64,000 nt of DNA, taken from the NCBI RefSeq assembly GCF_000826685.1, contig NZ_JROO01000032.1, forward strand, positions 117,173 to 181,172. The letters are read 5' to 3'. The notes beneath the pieces are model-generated. The model was not told the DNA's origin. It saw only the letters and a program-made list of their open reading frames with translations, and did not search any database. Both the position numbers and the translations under genes were made by a program. The DNA comes from Streptomonospora alba (GTDB lineage: Bacteria; Actinomycetota; Actinomycetes; Streptosporangiales; Streptosporangiaceae). Position 1 is the stretch's first letter; each line of letters starts with the position of its first letter. Positions 16,547-25,006 of this stretch are shown in pieces.

Positions 16547-16623
16547 GGGCAGTGGCTCCGGTTTCGCCGAGGCCGCAGTAGCCGTTGGGGTTCTCGGCGT
16601 CGGAGAGGTGCTGCTGGTGATAG
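16547..16623 (-). pseudogene. msrA 3' fragment (partial duplicate)
   Basis: About 77 bp are nearly identical to 24265-24342, the 3' part of the intact msrA. Differences are a few substitutions and a 1-nt deletion. In the msrA frame it reads [20 protein letters not shown], after which the deletion removes the Cys of the intact ATCPIG ending. Flanking sequence shows no similarity to msrA. Confidence 0.85.
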
Positions 16624-16766
16624 TGCAGGGCGGTCGGGTGTTGTCATAGGTCGGGCCCAACACCGCACCCTGGCACACCCAGACCCGCACCGAGGTCAGC
16701 CTCGTGATCCGCAGCAGCCGCACGAGGTCTTCATCGGCGCCGTCACGCAAGCTCTAGTAGGTGAGG

Positions 16767-16787
16767 TGTCAACGTTTTCGTTACACT
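16767..16787. promoter_or_regulatory. MarR promoter with palindromic element
   Basis: GTGTCAACG and CGTTACAC form an imperfect inverted repeat across a short T-rich centre. TACACT (16782-16787) ends 6 nt before the MarR ATG, fitting a leaderless promoter in which the palindrome covers the core. Autoregulation is plausible. Confidence 0.45.
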
Positions 16788-16793
16788 GCGTCC

Positions 16794-17261
16794 ATGCACG
16801 AGACACCGCGCGGGCTCAGTCCGGATGAGCAGGCCGCCTGGAAGAGCTTCATCCGCATGCAGGAAATACTCATAGGACGGCTGTCCCGCCTTGTTCGGGC
16901 GGACTCCGAAATGTCCGCGTCCGATTACATCGTGCTCGCCAAACTCACTGAGGCACCTGACGGGCAGATGCGCTTCCTGGAACTGGCCAAACTGATCGAG
17001 TGGGAGAAGAGCCGTATGTCCCACCAGGTCACGCGGATGGTGAAGCGCGGACTCGTGGTCAAGAAGGAGTGCCCCGAGGACGCGCGCGGAGCGTTCATCG
17101 TCGCCACTCCGCTCGGCTACGAGGCGATCCAGGACGCCGCACCCATGCACGTCGAGCACGTCCGCCGTCTGTTCATCGACGCCCTGACGCCGAATCAGCT
17201 CAACACGTTCGCTCGGCTCTCCCAGCGCATCCTGGAGCATGTGGAGAAACAGCCGGACTGA
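16794..17261 (+). CDS. MarR family regulator
   Basis: The 155-residue protein has a MarR winged helix: SDYIVLAKLTEAPDGQMRFLELAKLIEWEKSRMSHQVTRMVKRGLV (about residues 41-86) with the wing in KKECPEDARGAFIVATPLGYEAI. MarR proteins are dimeric repressors released by phenolics, oxidants or drugs. The ATG at 16794 is chosen over the upstream in-frame ATG (16761) since TACACT ends 6 nt before it. It converges with the flavodoxin-like gene; an adjacent redox cluster (17.3-23.1 kb) is a plausible regulon, but no shared operator with that cluster was found. Confidence 0.88.
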   Translation: MHETPRGLSPDEQAAWKSFIRMQEILIGRLSRLVRADSEMSASDYIVLAKLTEAPDGQMRFLELAKLIEWEKSRMSHQVTRMVKRGLVVKKECPEDARGAFIVATPLGYEAIQDAAPMHVEHVRRLFIDALTPNQLNTFARLSQRILEHVEKQPD

Positions 17262-17308
17262 ACCGGCGACAGGGCATTCGTACGGACCCGCGGGACCTTC
17301 ACGGGTGA

Positions 17309-18034
17309 TCAGCGGTGTTCGGGGTTGGCGTTGTCGGGGCGGCAGCCGGCGTCCCATGCCGCGCGTTGGTTGCCGTAGGCCGGGAATCCGCCGGCGCGAC
17401 GGATCATCGAAGCCGTGTGAAGCAGGTTGTAGGTCATGAAGCTGATGTTGCGGTTGGCGAAGTCGTTCTCCGGGCCGCCGGAGCCCTCGTCCAGGTAGGA
17501 CGGGCCAGGGCCGACCTCACCGATCCAGCCCGCGTCGGCCTGGGGCGGGATCGTGAAACCGATGTGCTGCAGGCTGAAGAGGATGCTCATCGCGCAGTGC
17601 TTGAGGCCGTCCTCGTTGCCGGTGAGCAGGGCGCCGCCGACGCGTCCGTAGTAGGAGTACTGACCCTGCTCGTTGAGCACGCCCGAGTAGCCGTAGAGCC
17701 GCTCGATCACCCGGCGGGTCACCGAGCTGTTGTCGCCCAGCCAGATCGGCCCGCCGATGACCAGGATGTCAGCGGCCAGGACCCGCTCCAGCAGTGCGGG
17801 CCATTCGTCGGTCTCCCACCCGTGCTCGGTCATGTTCGGGCGGACGCCGGTGGCGATGTCGTGGTCTACGGCGCGGAACTGGTCCACGCTGACCCCGTTC
17901 GCATCCATGATCGCCACGCTGCGGTCGATCACCCCCTGCGTGTGGCTGCGCTCCGGAGACCGGTTGAGGGTGCAGTTGATGTAGAGCGCGCGCAGCCCGG
18001 TGAAGTCGGGCCTCTCGCTCACGGGAGCGGTCAT
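17309..18034 (-). CDS. Flavodoxin-like NAD(P)H-dependent FMN protein
   Basis: The 241-residue protein fits the flavodoxin/FMN-reductase fold: LRALYINCTLNRSPERSHTQ binds the FMN phosphate (about residues 14-33), ILVIGGPIWLGDNSSVTRRVIERL (about 91-114) is the second FMN loop, and GRVGGALLTGNEDGLKH the third. Family members annotated as flavodoxin family proteins or NADPH-dependent FMN reductases reduce quinones or nitro compounds. The ATG at 18034 follows AAGGACACCCC. Its downstream gene is MarR in convergent orientation. Specific substrate unknown. Confidence 0.83.
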   Translation of the reverse strand: MTAPVSERPDFTGLRALYINCTLNRSPERSHTQGVIDRSVAIMDANGVSVDQFRAVDHDIATGVRPNMTEHGWETDEWPALLERVLAADILVIGGPIWLGDNSSVTRRVIERLYGYSGVLNEQGQYSYYGRVGGALLTGNEDGLKHCAMSILFSLQHIGFTIPPQADAGWIGEVGPGPSYLDEGSGGPENDFANRNISFMTYNLLHTASMIRRAGGFPAYGNQRAAWDAGCRPDNANPEHR

Positions 18035-18092
18035 GGGGTGTCCTTCCGGAGGTGCGGTCGTGCTGTCGCGTCGAAGGTTCGGCGGATGAACC

Positions 18093-18284
18093 TCAACCGG
18101 CTTTGAGAGTCGCCTCGATGGCGCAGTAACCGCCGACCGGGGCCACGAGGGTCCTGTCGACGACGAATCCGGCAGCGCCCAGGAGTGCCGTGTACTCCGA
18201 CTCGGTGCGTTCCCGGCCTCCCGCCGTCGTCAGCATGATCAGGTCGCTTACTTTGCTCGGGTGCTGCTCGTCGCCCGGGGCCAT
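18093..18284 (-). pseudogene. Truncated SAM O-methyltransferase C-terminus
   Basis: The reading frame gives PGDEQHPSKVSDLIMLTTAGG, then RERTESEYTALLGAAGF and GYCAIEATLKAG. This is the typical last 60 residues of a hydroxyneurobilin/O-methyltransferase-type enzyme (Methyltransf_2). The catalytic N-terminal 280 or so residues are missing; sequence identity to that family stops abruptly near 18284, where a plus-strand TetR tail begins. Confidence 0.7.
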
Positions 18285-18590
18285 GGGGAGCTACCGCGGC
18301 GCGCTGCGCGAAGCCGCGGACATTCTCGTCGCGACGGGGTTCGTACCCGAACGCTTGGACGTCGAGGAGGTCGCGGACCGCCTCTGGTTCTGCTTCGGGA
18401 TCGCTGCCTGGCGCACCCTGCTCAATGATGCGGCTGGGACTACCGGCGAGCTGAATCGTGGCTCGGTGCCCAGGCGATCGCGGCTCTGGGGAGCCGGAGC
18501 TCGGCTGACCTCGTCTGTCGGATCGTCCTTCCCTCCCCACAGTCTCTCGATGGTCGATCAGTCGGCGCTCCGGCCGTGACGATGCGTATG
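18282..18590 (+). pseudogene. Truncated, frameshifted TetR regulator tail
   Basis: Plus-strand reading gives LREAADILVATGFVPERLDV, then DRLWFCFGIAAWRTLLND, the usual C-terminal end of a TetR regulator. At about 18430 the frame must shift by one base to continue with CGWDYRRAESWLGAQAIAAL, which is the family continuation. The DNA-binding N-terminus is absent; the truncation point is the junction with the methyltransferase remnant. Confidence 0.7.
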
Positions 18591-18785
18591 ATTAAACACC
18601 CTTGATTGATAAATCACCAACAACTGGCGATTCTGAAGCATGTAAATGCTGCTTTGACATGGCAATTCGTGATGTTAAACCACGGGTCTGGTCGGCCAAT
18701 TTTCAGTAAAGGCGTTGATGCATCAACTGCGTGTTGCTAGCGTGACCGCCAAGCCGGGCCATAACGGTCGAAGGCGGGCGCCACG
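18591..18785. promoter_or_regulatory. AT-rich promoter region of the 4Fe-4S protein gene
   Basis: From 18580 to 18720 the sequence is strikingly AT-rich for this genome (ATGATTAAACACCC, TTGATAAATCACC, CCAATTTTCAGTAAAGG), typical of a strong or horizontally acquired promoter region. GTTGATGCATCAAC at 18714-18727 is a perfect 14-bp palindrome 59 nt before the next start. Confidence 0.5.
18714..18727. promoter_or_regulatory. Palindromic operator GTTGATGCATCAAC
   Basis: Perfect 14-bp palindrome in the promoter region of the YjdI-like gene. A related sequence, GTTGACTCATCATC (11 of 14 identical), lies on the minus strand at 23238-23251 in front of the DUF5996 gene, which points to one regulator for both ends of the cluster. 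Confidence 0.5.
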
Positions 18786-19055
18786 GTGACGGGGGCGGGA
18801 ATGAGCGGCGGATCAGAGAAGAAGGCGTACGAGGGCCAGTCGCTCACGGTCACCTTCGAGGCCGGGCGCTGCCGGCACGCCGCCGAGTGTGTCCGCGGTC
18901 TGCCCGAGGTGTTCGACATCGAGCGGCGTCCGTGGATCCAGCCGGACAACGCCGCTGTCGACCCCACGGTCGAGGTGGTGCGGCGCTGCCCTTCGGGTGC
19001 GCTGGGATACCGACTCGCGAGCGGTGCCGCGGAGGCCTCCGGCCGGTCCGCGTAG
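18786..19055 (+). CDS. YjdI-like 4Fe-4S mono-cluster protein
   Basis: The 89-residue protein carries the Fer4_19 motif of the YjdI family: LTVTFEAGRCRHAAECVRGL (about residues 20-39), then VFDIERRPWIQPDN and VVRRCPSGAL. The spaced cysteines (CRHAAEC and RRCPSG) provide cluster ligands. The family is thought to bind a single 4Fe-4S cluster; its electron partner is unknown. Start is GTG 18786, or ATG 18801 (SGGSEKK), both in frame. In enterobacteria yjdI lies beside yjdJ, a small acetyltransferase; here a YjdJ-like gene lies 1.3 kb downstream on the other strand. Confidence 0.85.
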   Translation: MTGAGMSGGSEKKAYEGQSLTVTFEAGRCRHAAECVRGLPEVFDIERRPWIQPDNAAVDPTVEVVRRCPSGALGYRLASGAAEASGRSA

Positions 19056-19214
19056 GCAGAAGCATCACGACCCCGAGGACCTCGGTAGCTCCGGCCTGGG
19101 ACGCGGTTCCACGTGACCCGGTTCCGGGAACAGGGTTTCACCTGGCCCGAGGTGCCCGGTGAATACGCGGTTTCGGCGCGAACACGCACTGCCGCCGCGA
19201 AATCCGAACGCTGA

Positions 19215-20069
<855 letters not shown>

Positions 20070-20325
20070 CGGTCAGCCGTTCACCGGCCGCCCAGGCGGC
20101 CGATCCCCCAACCCGTCCGGATCCCCACAGTCCGACGACCAGCTTGTCGCCGGACTGTGCTGTAGCGACGGCCCACTCCGCCGCGAAGATTCGGGCGGTG
20201 GTCAGATGGGCGGCCGCACGGGCGTTGACGGACTGCCGGTCGATGGTCGGATCGATCACGGTCAGGGACTCCGCCGGCTCGAGCCCGCCCGCTGTTGATC
20301 GTTTCGATGTAAGGGCGCTCCGCGT

Positions 20326-20733
20326 TCACGCCTCACCCGCATTCTCGACCGTCTCCTTGACCAGGGCGAGGTCGGCCGGTCTCGGTCGACGGAACCGTCC
20401 GCCCTCGGCCTTGTACCCGTCGCCGTGTTCCTTCAGGTACTTGGCGAACAACGGGCACACGGGCACGACGGTGAGGTTCTCGCGGATGCTGTCGGCCAGC
20501 GCCTCCCGGACGAGCAGTCCGGCCAGGCCCCGGCCGCCGAACTCCGAAGCGACCTCGGTGTGGAAGAAGACGCGCTCGTCGGACGCCTGGCGCGGGTCGA
20601 CGAAGTCCGCGCGTCCGGCGAGGGTTCCCTCGTCCACACTCACGGTGTAGGCGCTGATGGCGCGATTCCGGTCGAGCACGATGGACACGGGAGCACCGGT
20701 CCTGTCCGTGTGCTGGTCGCTCATGTCGGACAC
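20326..20733 (-). CDS. YjdJ-like small GNAT acetyltransferase
   Basis: The 135-residue protein matches the short N-acetyltransferase type (PF14542/YjdJ) with SAYTVSVDEGTLAGRADFVD, FFHTEVASEFGGRGLAGLLVREALAD (the acetyl-CoA-binding RGxGxxL-type loop, about 57-82) and a C-terminal FAKYLKEHGDGY block. Relatives include human GTNAT/NATD1. The ATG at 20733 has no obvious Shine-Dalgarno except AGAAGAGGTGTCCGAC nearby. It begins the minus-strand arm of the redox cluster, with pirin and DUF5996 genes upstream. The acetyl acceptor is unknown. Confidence 0.86.
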   Translation of the reverse strand: MSDMSDQHTDRTGAPVSIVLDRNRAISAYTVSVDEGTLAGRADFVDPRQASDERVFFHTEVASEFGGRGLAGLLVREALADSIRENLTVVPVCPLFAKYLKEHGDGYKAEGGRFRRPRPADLALVKETVENAGEA

Positions 20734-20852
20734 CTCTTCTGCTTTTCGGCGGGCCCGGTGTTCGGCCCGGTCGGTGGTGGGTGCGGTGGAGGCGGCCGGC
20801 CCCGACCCAGGCCGTTCCCGGCTCCGGACAGGACTCGCACACGTGGGATCGG

Positions 20853-21905
20853 TCAGCCGTCGAACTGTGCATGGGGCGGCGGGTTCTTCCTGGGGCGCAT
20901 CTGCACCGGCGGCAGCTCCGGGGCCGGGATCCGCGACATCCCCTCACGGTTCCGGCCCGGGCCCCCGTGCCCGACGTAGCCCTCCACCCGACCGAACCGC
21001 TCGCCGTGGTTCTGCCATTCTTCCCGGTAGCGTCTGATCTCCTCCGTCGTGCGGCCCAGGAAGTTCCACCACATGAGGACCTCCTCGCCGAAGGGGGCGC
21101 CTCCCAAGAGCACGAGCCTGGCCGGTTGGTCGCCCTCGTTGGCCAGACGCAGGGCCTGAGCCCCCACCCCGGTGTAGCCCATGGCGTCCTTGGGCACGTG
21201 TACGCCTTCGAGCGTGACGTGCTCACCCGTGTCCACCAGCAGGCCGTGCTCGAATTCGGGATCGACCGGCAGGTCGAGCACACCGCCGGGGCGCAGCCTG
21301 AGCTCGGCCCCCAGCAGCGGCGTGTACATGCGCACCGGGGAACGCGAGCCGAGCAACGAACCGAGGAACACGAGCGCCGAGCCCGCGTCGAATTCGAACG
21401 GCTCGGGGACGTAGTGCTCGAACCCCCGCTCCGGGCGGTGCCGGACTTCGTCGGGCAGGGCGACCCAGAGCTGCACCCCGTGGAGCCGGGCCGCGTCCGG
21501 GGTGGAGGTCTCGGAGTGGCAGATCCCCGCTCCCGCCGTCATCAGGTTCATCTGCCCGGGAAGGATGGTGACGGCGTTCCCTCCGGAGTCGTTGTGCGCG
21601 ATGGCGCCGTCGAACAGCCAACTGACGGTCTGCAGCCCCGTGTGCGGGTGCGGGGCCACGTCCATTCCGCCGGTGGCCGCCACGTCGTGGGGCCCGAAGT
21701 GGTCGACGAAACACCACGCTCCGATCAGAGAGCGCTGCCGCTGCGGCAGGGTGCGGCGCACGGCGATCGCGCGCGGTCCGCCCAGGGGGACGGAACGGGC
21801 GGTGATGGTCTCGACCGGAACGCCGCCCTCACACGCGGCCAGGGGACCGGGGAGGCCGCCGTCGCTGCACACGAGAGTGTCCGGACGGGTCTCTGTGTTG
21901 GTCAC
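20853..21905 (-). CDS. Pirin family (RmlC-cupin) protein
   Basis: The 350-residue protein is a bicupin pirin: the N-terminal cupin holds GAWCFVDHFGPHD and DVAPHPHTGLQTVSWLFDGAIAHND (metal-binding His pair and Glu/His), then GQMNLMTAGAGICHSE, and the C-terminal cupin holds DTGEHVTLEGVHVPKDAMG. Pirins bind iron or other metals; bacterial ones can have quercetinase or redox-sensing activity. The start is placed at GTG 21905 since GGAAGAG lies upstream; the frame is open to GTG 21965 without a convincing ribosome-binding site. It belongs to the minus-strand arm of the redox cluster. Confidence 0.9.
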   Translation of the reverse strand: MTNTETRPDTLVCSDGGLPGPLAACEGGVPVETITARSVPLGGPRAIAVRRTLPQRQRSLIGAWCFVDHFGPHDVAATGGMDVAPHPHTGLQTVSWLFDGAIAHNDSGGNAVTILPGQMNLMTAGAGICHSETSTPDAARLHGVQLWVALPDEVRHRPERGFEHYVPEPFEFDAGSALVFLGSLLGSRSPVRMYTPLLGAELRLRPGGVLDLPVDPEFEHGLLVDTGEHVTLEGVHVPKDAMGYTGVGAQALRLANEGDQPARLVLLGGAPFGEEVLMWWNFLGRTTEEIRRYREEWQNHGERFGRVEGYVGHGGPGRNREGMSRIPAPELPPVQMRPRKNPPPHAQFDG

Positions 21906-22144
21906 AATGCGGTGCTCTTCCTGCTTCACGGGCACGGCCTGATTCACGGATTCGGGCACGGACACGACCCCGGCGGGCCCTTGCGAGCGGGGACGAGGAT
22001 TCGCCGCGCGCGTTCGTCATCGCGCCTCGTCACTTGCCGGGGAGGTGTCCTCGGCGTCGCGGGCGGCGAGCAGCGAGGCATGGGCGAGGGCGGCACGTGG
22101 TCCGACCGGTTCCCGGCGGATTCCGTCATCAGGGTCGGCCCGGG

Positions 22145-23125
22145 TCAGGCTCCGTCGTCTCCCGCAGCGGCAGGGGCGTTTCCTGAAGCCTCAGGCGCTC
22201 CGTGCCACCGGAGGGGATCGTCCTCCAGGGCGGTGCGGTCCCAGCGCCCGAGATTCGCGGCGGCTTCGTAGGTGGTGCGGAGGAACTCGGCGACCGCCCG
22301 ATCGGGGTCGGGCGCGGTGCGGGCGGCCTCATAGGGCAGCAGGAACTGCTGGAACTCGGGGCTGTAGTACGCGCCCTCGGGGCCGACCGGCTGGTCGGCG
22401 AAGCCGTCGGGCGCGGGGTAGGCGTAGGAGTAGAAGGCACCCTCCTCGCCGCCGCCGGGCCAGAACCCGCAGCTGGACAGTTCCCGGGAGTAGCCCTCGA
22501 CCATGACCCAGTCCCCGCAGTTGGGAGCTCCGCCCGGGTGCGGCGGAGCCGACCGCCCCGAGAAGCGGGTGCAGGCGAGGTCCATCGCTCCCCAGAAGAA
22601 GTGCACCGGGCTGACCTTGCCGACGAAGTGCGACCGGAACTCGCCGATCACCCGGTCGGCCTGCAGCAGCTGACGCCAGAACAGGGTAGCGGATTCGGCG
22701 TCGTAGGAGGCGTGCTCGTGGTCCTCGGCGAAGGGGATCGCCGGATCGACCTCGTTGGGCTGCGGCCGGATCGGTGCCTCGATCCCGAGCTGGTCGAGCA
22801 TCTCCAGGGTCCGGGCGTAGAACTCGGCGACCGGCATCGGACGCAGCGGGAGGCTACGCACGCCGCCGTCACTGCTGCGGATATCGAGCCGGTGGCCGAG
22901 GAAGTCGAACTCGATCTCGAAGGATCCCGTGCGGTACGGGATGGCGGAGGTCGTCAGTCCGCGCGGGCTGAGGTAGAGGGTCACCTGCCACCAGTGGTTG
23001 ACCAGCGGGGTGTGGGCCATGCGGATTTTGCCCACGATCTGGGTCCACATGTGCACGGTGTCGCGGGTGGGGGTCCAGTCCGAGACCCGCAGGCTCGGCC
23101 AGTTCGTCGTCGAAGGGCTGGTCAC
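22145..23125 (-). CDS. DUF5996 family protein
   Basis: The 326-residue protein resembles the DUF5996 family: WPSLRVSDWTPTRDTVHMWTQ at the start, KIRMAHTPLVNHWWQVTLYLS near residue 33, LPLRPMPVAEFYARTLEMLDQLGI near 92 and the signature FFWGAMDLACTRFSGRSAPPHP near 181. Function is unknown; it is soluble and lacks a signal peptide. Coding ends with GAPEASGNAPAAAGDDGA. The ATG at 23125 lacks a clear ribosome-binding site. Operator-like sequence at 23238-23251 precedes it. It sits beside pirin, as often seen for stress-cluster genes in actinobacteria. Confidence 0.83.
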   Translation of the reverse strand: MTSPSTTNWPSLRVSDWTPTRDTVHMWTQIVGKIRMAHTPLVNHWWQVTLYLSPRGLTTSAIPYRTGSFEIEFDFLGHRLDIRSSDGGVRSLPLRPMPVAEFYARTLEMLDQLGIEAPIRPQPNEVDPAIPFAEDHEHASYDAESATLFWRQLLQADRVIGEFRSHFVGKVSPVHFFWGAMDLACTRFSGRSAPPHPGGAPNCGDWVMVEGYSRELSSCGFWPGGGEEGAFYSYAYPAPDGFADQPVGPEGAYYSPEFQQFLLPYEAARTAPDPDRAVAEFLRTTYEAAANLGRWDRTALEDDPLRWHGAPEASGNAPAAAGDDGA

Positions 23126-23237
23126 CGGTGCTCACTTCCTTCGCTGCATCTCCTGGGTCGGGTACGTCCCGAGGTGGAGCCTTGCGTCCCCGGCTCGGCG
23201 CGGATCCCGGTAGTGATTGACCGTCATTCAGATAGTA

Positions 23238-23353
23238 GATGATGAGTCAACTTCACGTTGGCGCCCCTCTCGCTTGGACGCACAGGCTCCGGGTTCGGAA
23301 TTTTCCGGCGCGCCATCAAAGGAAACCCTAGTTCAGATGATGAATCATCTGAA
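23238..23353. promoter_or_regulatory. Operator-like palindromes upstream of DUF5996 gene
   Basis: Minus-strand GTTGACTCATCATC (23238-23251) resembles the palindrome before the YjdI-like gene. Further upstream, TTCAGATGAT (23332-23341) and ATCATCTGAA (23344-23353) form perfect 10-bp arms around GA, a strong dyad suited to a dimeric regulator. Confidence 0.45.
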
Positions 23354-23407
23354 TGAACGGCATGGATGTCGATGTCCCGACCGAGAGGGCCGACCCCCGA
23401 TGTACGG

Positions 23408-23662
23408 CAAGGTCGCCGTGATCCCCAGCCACAGCGGTATCCAAGCCAGCGGAGGAGATTTCACGCCCACTCTCGCCGAGTGGAGAACCACCATCGACGC
23501 CGCATGAACCAGGCCGTCTATCGTCAAGGGGATGATCGCGGTGGCCCCGCTCTCCCCATAATCCGTGACCACAGCGTATGCGTGCCGATAGGAAACGCTC
23601 GCAGCGATCACAGCGACCCCGCAGACCACGAGCTTGGTGGCCCCGCGGATGAACCGATCAGC
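23408..23662 (-). pseudogene. DUF2637 protein remnant
   Basis: Minus-strand reading gives RADRFIRGATKLVVCGVAVI, then ASVSYRHAYAVV, GESGATAIIPLTIDGLVHAASM and ARVGVKSPPLAWIPLWLGITATL. This is the membrane N-terminal half of DUF2637 (SpdB-like) proteins. After ATL the family continuation is lost and the frame stops at 23345. No clear start is present. Confidence 0.75.
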
Positions 23663-24139
23663 CCTCTGCTCTTCCTTACGCCCACGCCCATCTTCGTCTG
23701 CCAGAAGCCGCTTCGCGTCCTTCCATCCTCGACAGAGGAAGAGCGAAAGCAGTCACCTTGTGACAGCTGGCCATAAAGAATCTGCGCACGCAGGGCATCG
23801 CAGAGACCGGCCTACACGCACCTGAGGCGTGTGGCCGTCGAAAAAAGGATGCTCATCTCGCTTGTCCTCGGCGACAGCCGGAGAACGTGCCTTGCCGGCG
23901 CGTGCCGGCTCGGACGGACGAACAGGGACCCGCCCGCCAGGTAGCGCAAGGGCCCGCTGGGAAGCACCCGAGAGGCAGAGGTCCACCTAGCACCGAACCG
24001 GGGAAAGCTGCCTGGCCGGGAGGCACGACCCGCCCCACAGCATCCAGGCAACCCACCGCCTGATAGCAGCTGCGGCCGCCCCTCTACTGCACAGCCCGAT
24101 TCCGGGTGCTGGGTGCTTACGCCTGATGGCCCAACATCG

Positions 24140-24177
24140 TCGAATGATGGCTGAGCCATCACTCAGCCATCATTCGA
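24140..24177. terminator. Perfect 16-bp hairpin downstream of msrA
   Basis: Arms TCGAATGATGGCTGAG (24140-24155) and its complement (24162-24177) are perfect, loop CCATCA. It lies 36 nt past the msrA stop on the minus strand and may terminate msrA. Its AT-rich arms and the lack of a T-run leave open an origin as a mobile-element end. Confidence 0.6.
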
Positions 24178-24212
24178 GCATGCGCGGACGTACTCGCGTG
24201 TACTCGGACGTA

Positions 24213-24902
24213 CTACTCGACCGGGCTCCCTGAAGATGCATCATCCGAGGTCGCGACGCCGATCGGGCAGGTGGCTCCGGTTTCGCCGAGGCCGCAGTAG
24301 CCGTTGGGGTTCTTGGCGTCGGAGAGGTACTGCTGGTGGTAGCCCTCAGCGAAGTAGAACGGGCCGGCCGGGGCGATCTCGGTGGTGATCGCGCCGTAGC
24401 CCGCGTTCGTCAGGACCTGCTGGAAGGCGTCGCGGGAGGACTCCGCGGCTTCCTTCTGGGCCTCGCCGTGGAAGAGGATCGCCGAGCGGTACTGGGTGCC
24501 CATGTCGTTGCCCTGGCGCATGCCCTGGGTGGGGTCGTGGTTCTCCCAGAAGACCTTGAGCAGGTCGATGTAGGAGACGGTGCGGGGGTCGAAGACGACG
24601 CGGACGGCCTCGGTGTGGCCCGTCCTGCCGCTGCACACCTCTTCGTAGGTGGGGTTGGGAGTGTAGCCGCCGGCGTAGCCCACGGCCGTGGTGATGATGC
24701 CGTTGCCGGCGCCGATCTCCCAGAACGCGCGCTCGGCGCCCCAGAAGCAGCCCATGCCGAACTCGGCGATCTCGCTGCCGTCGGGGTAGGGCGGGGCCAG
24801 GGAGGTGCCGAGCACCTCGTGCCGCCGGGGCACCGGCATCGGGGCGTCCCTGCCGGGCAGGGCCTGCTCCGGAGTGACCATGGACATCTGCTTCCCGAAC
24901 AT
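24213..24902 (-). CDS. msrA: Peptide-methionine (S)-S-oxide reductase
   Basis: The 229-residue enzyme has the MsrA catalytic [11 protein letters not shown] near residue 51, then [27 protein letters not shown], the [20 protein letters not shown] substrate site and C-terminal resolving cysteines in [18 protein letters not shown]. It reduces the S epimer of methionine sulfoxide in proteins, with thioredoxin as donor. The length agrees with actinobacterial MsrA proteins carrying an N-terminal arm. The ATG at 24902 lies just after CCTGGAGAC. A fragment of its 3' end is duplicated at 16547-16623. Confidence 0.96.
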   Translation of the reverse strand: MFGKQMSMVTPEQALPGRDAPMPVPRRHEVLGTSLAPPYPDGSEIAEFGMGCFWGAERAFWEIGAGNGIITTAVGYAGGYTPNPTYEEVCSGRTGHTEAVRVVFDPRTVSYIDLLKVFWENHDPTQGMRQGNDMGTQYRSAILFHGEAQKEAAESSRDAFQQVLTNAGYGAITTEIAPAGPFYFAEGYHQQYLSDAKNPNGYCGLGETGATCPIGVATSDDASSGSPVE

Positions 24903-25006
24903 GTCTCCAGGCTACCTCCCGGGCCAAGGGCCGTCCTGGGCGGTCGCCGCCGATCGGGAATGGAACCGAATAGTCATGGGATGAATCGTGGCTTACGCTT
25001 GCCCGC

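Larger units (their letters stand above)
16408..16793. other. Intergenic debris region
   Basis: This 386-bp gap has no intact gene. It holds a vestige of msrA (16547-16623) and, beyond it, about 130 bp of minus-strand sequence with coding-like bias but no recognisable family, followed by the MarR gene promoter. It looks like the scar of a rearrangement. Confidence 0.5.
23126..24212. other. Gene-poor scar with mobile-element debris
   Basis: No intact gene is supported in this 1.1-kb region. It contains operator-like palindromes (23238-23251 and 23332-23353), the remnant of a DUF2637 gene (23408-23662) and a perfect hairpin (24140-24177). Its AT content is above the local average, and reading frames lack family signals. 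DUF2637 genes usually occur in integrative elements and plasmids of actinobacteria, so the region is probably a decayed insertion site. Confidence 0.55.

Noticed and set aside
20070..20325. Possible gene fragment between hydrolase and acetyltransferase genes (minus-strand frame with QSVNARAAAHLTTARIFAAE)
   Set aside because: Coding-like but no family recognised and no proper start; too uncertain to call.
23812..24162. Minus-strand open frame upstream of msrA
   Set aside because: No recognised start context or family, odd composition and lies within the debris region; not listed as a gene.
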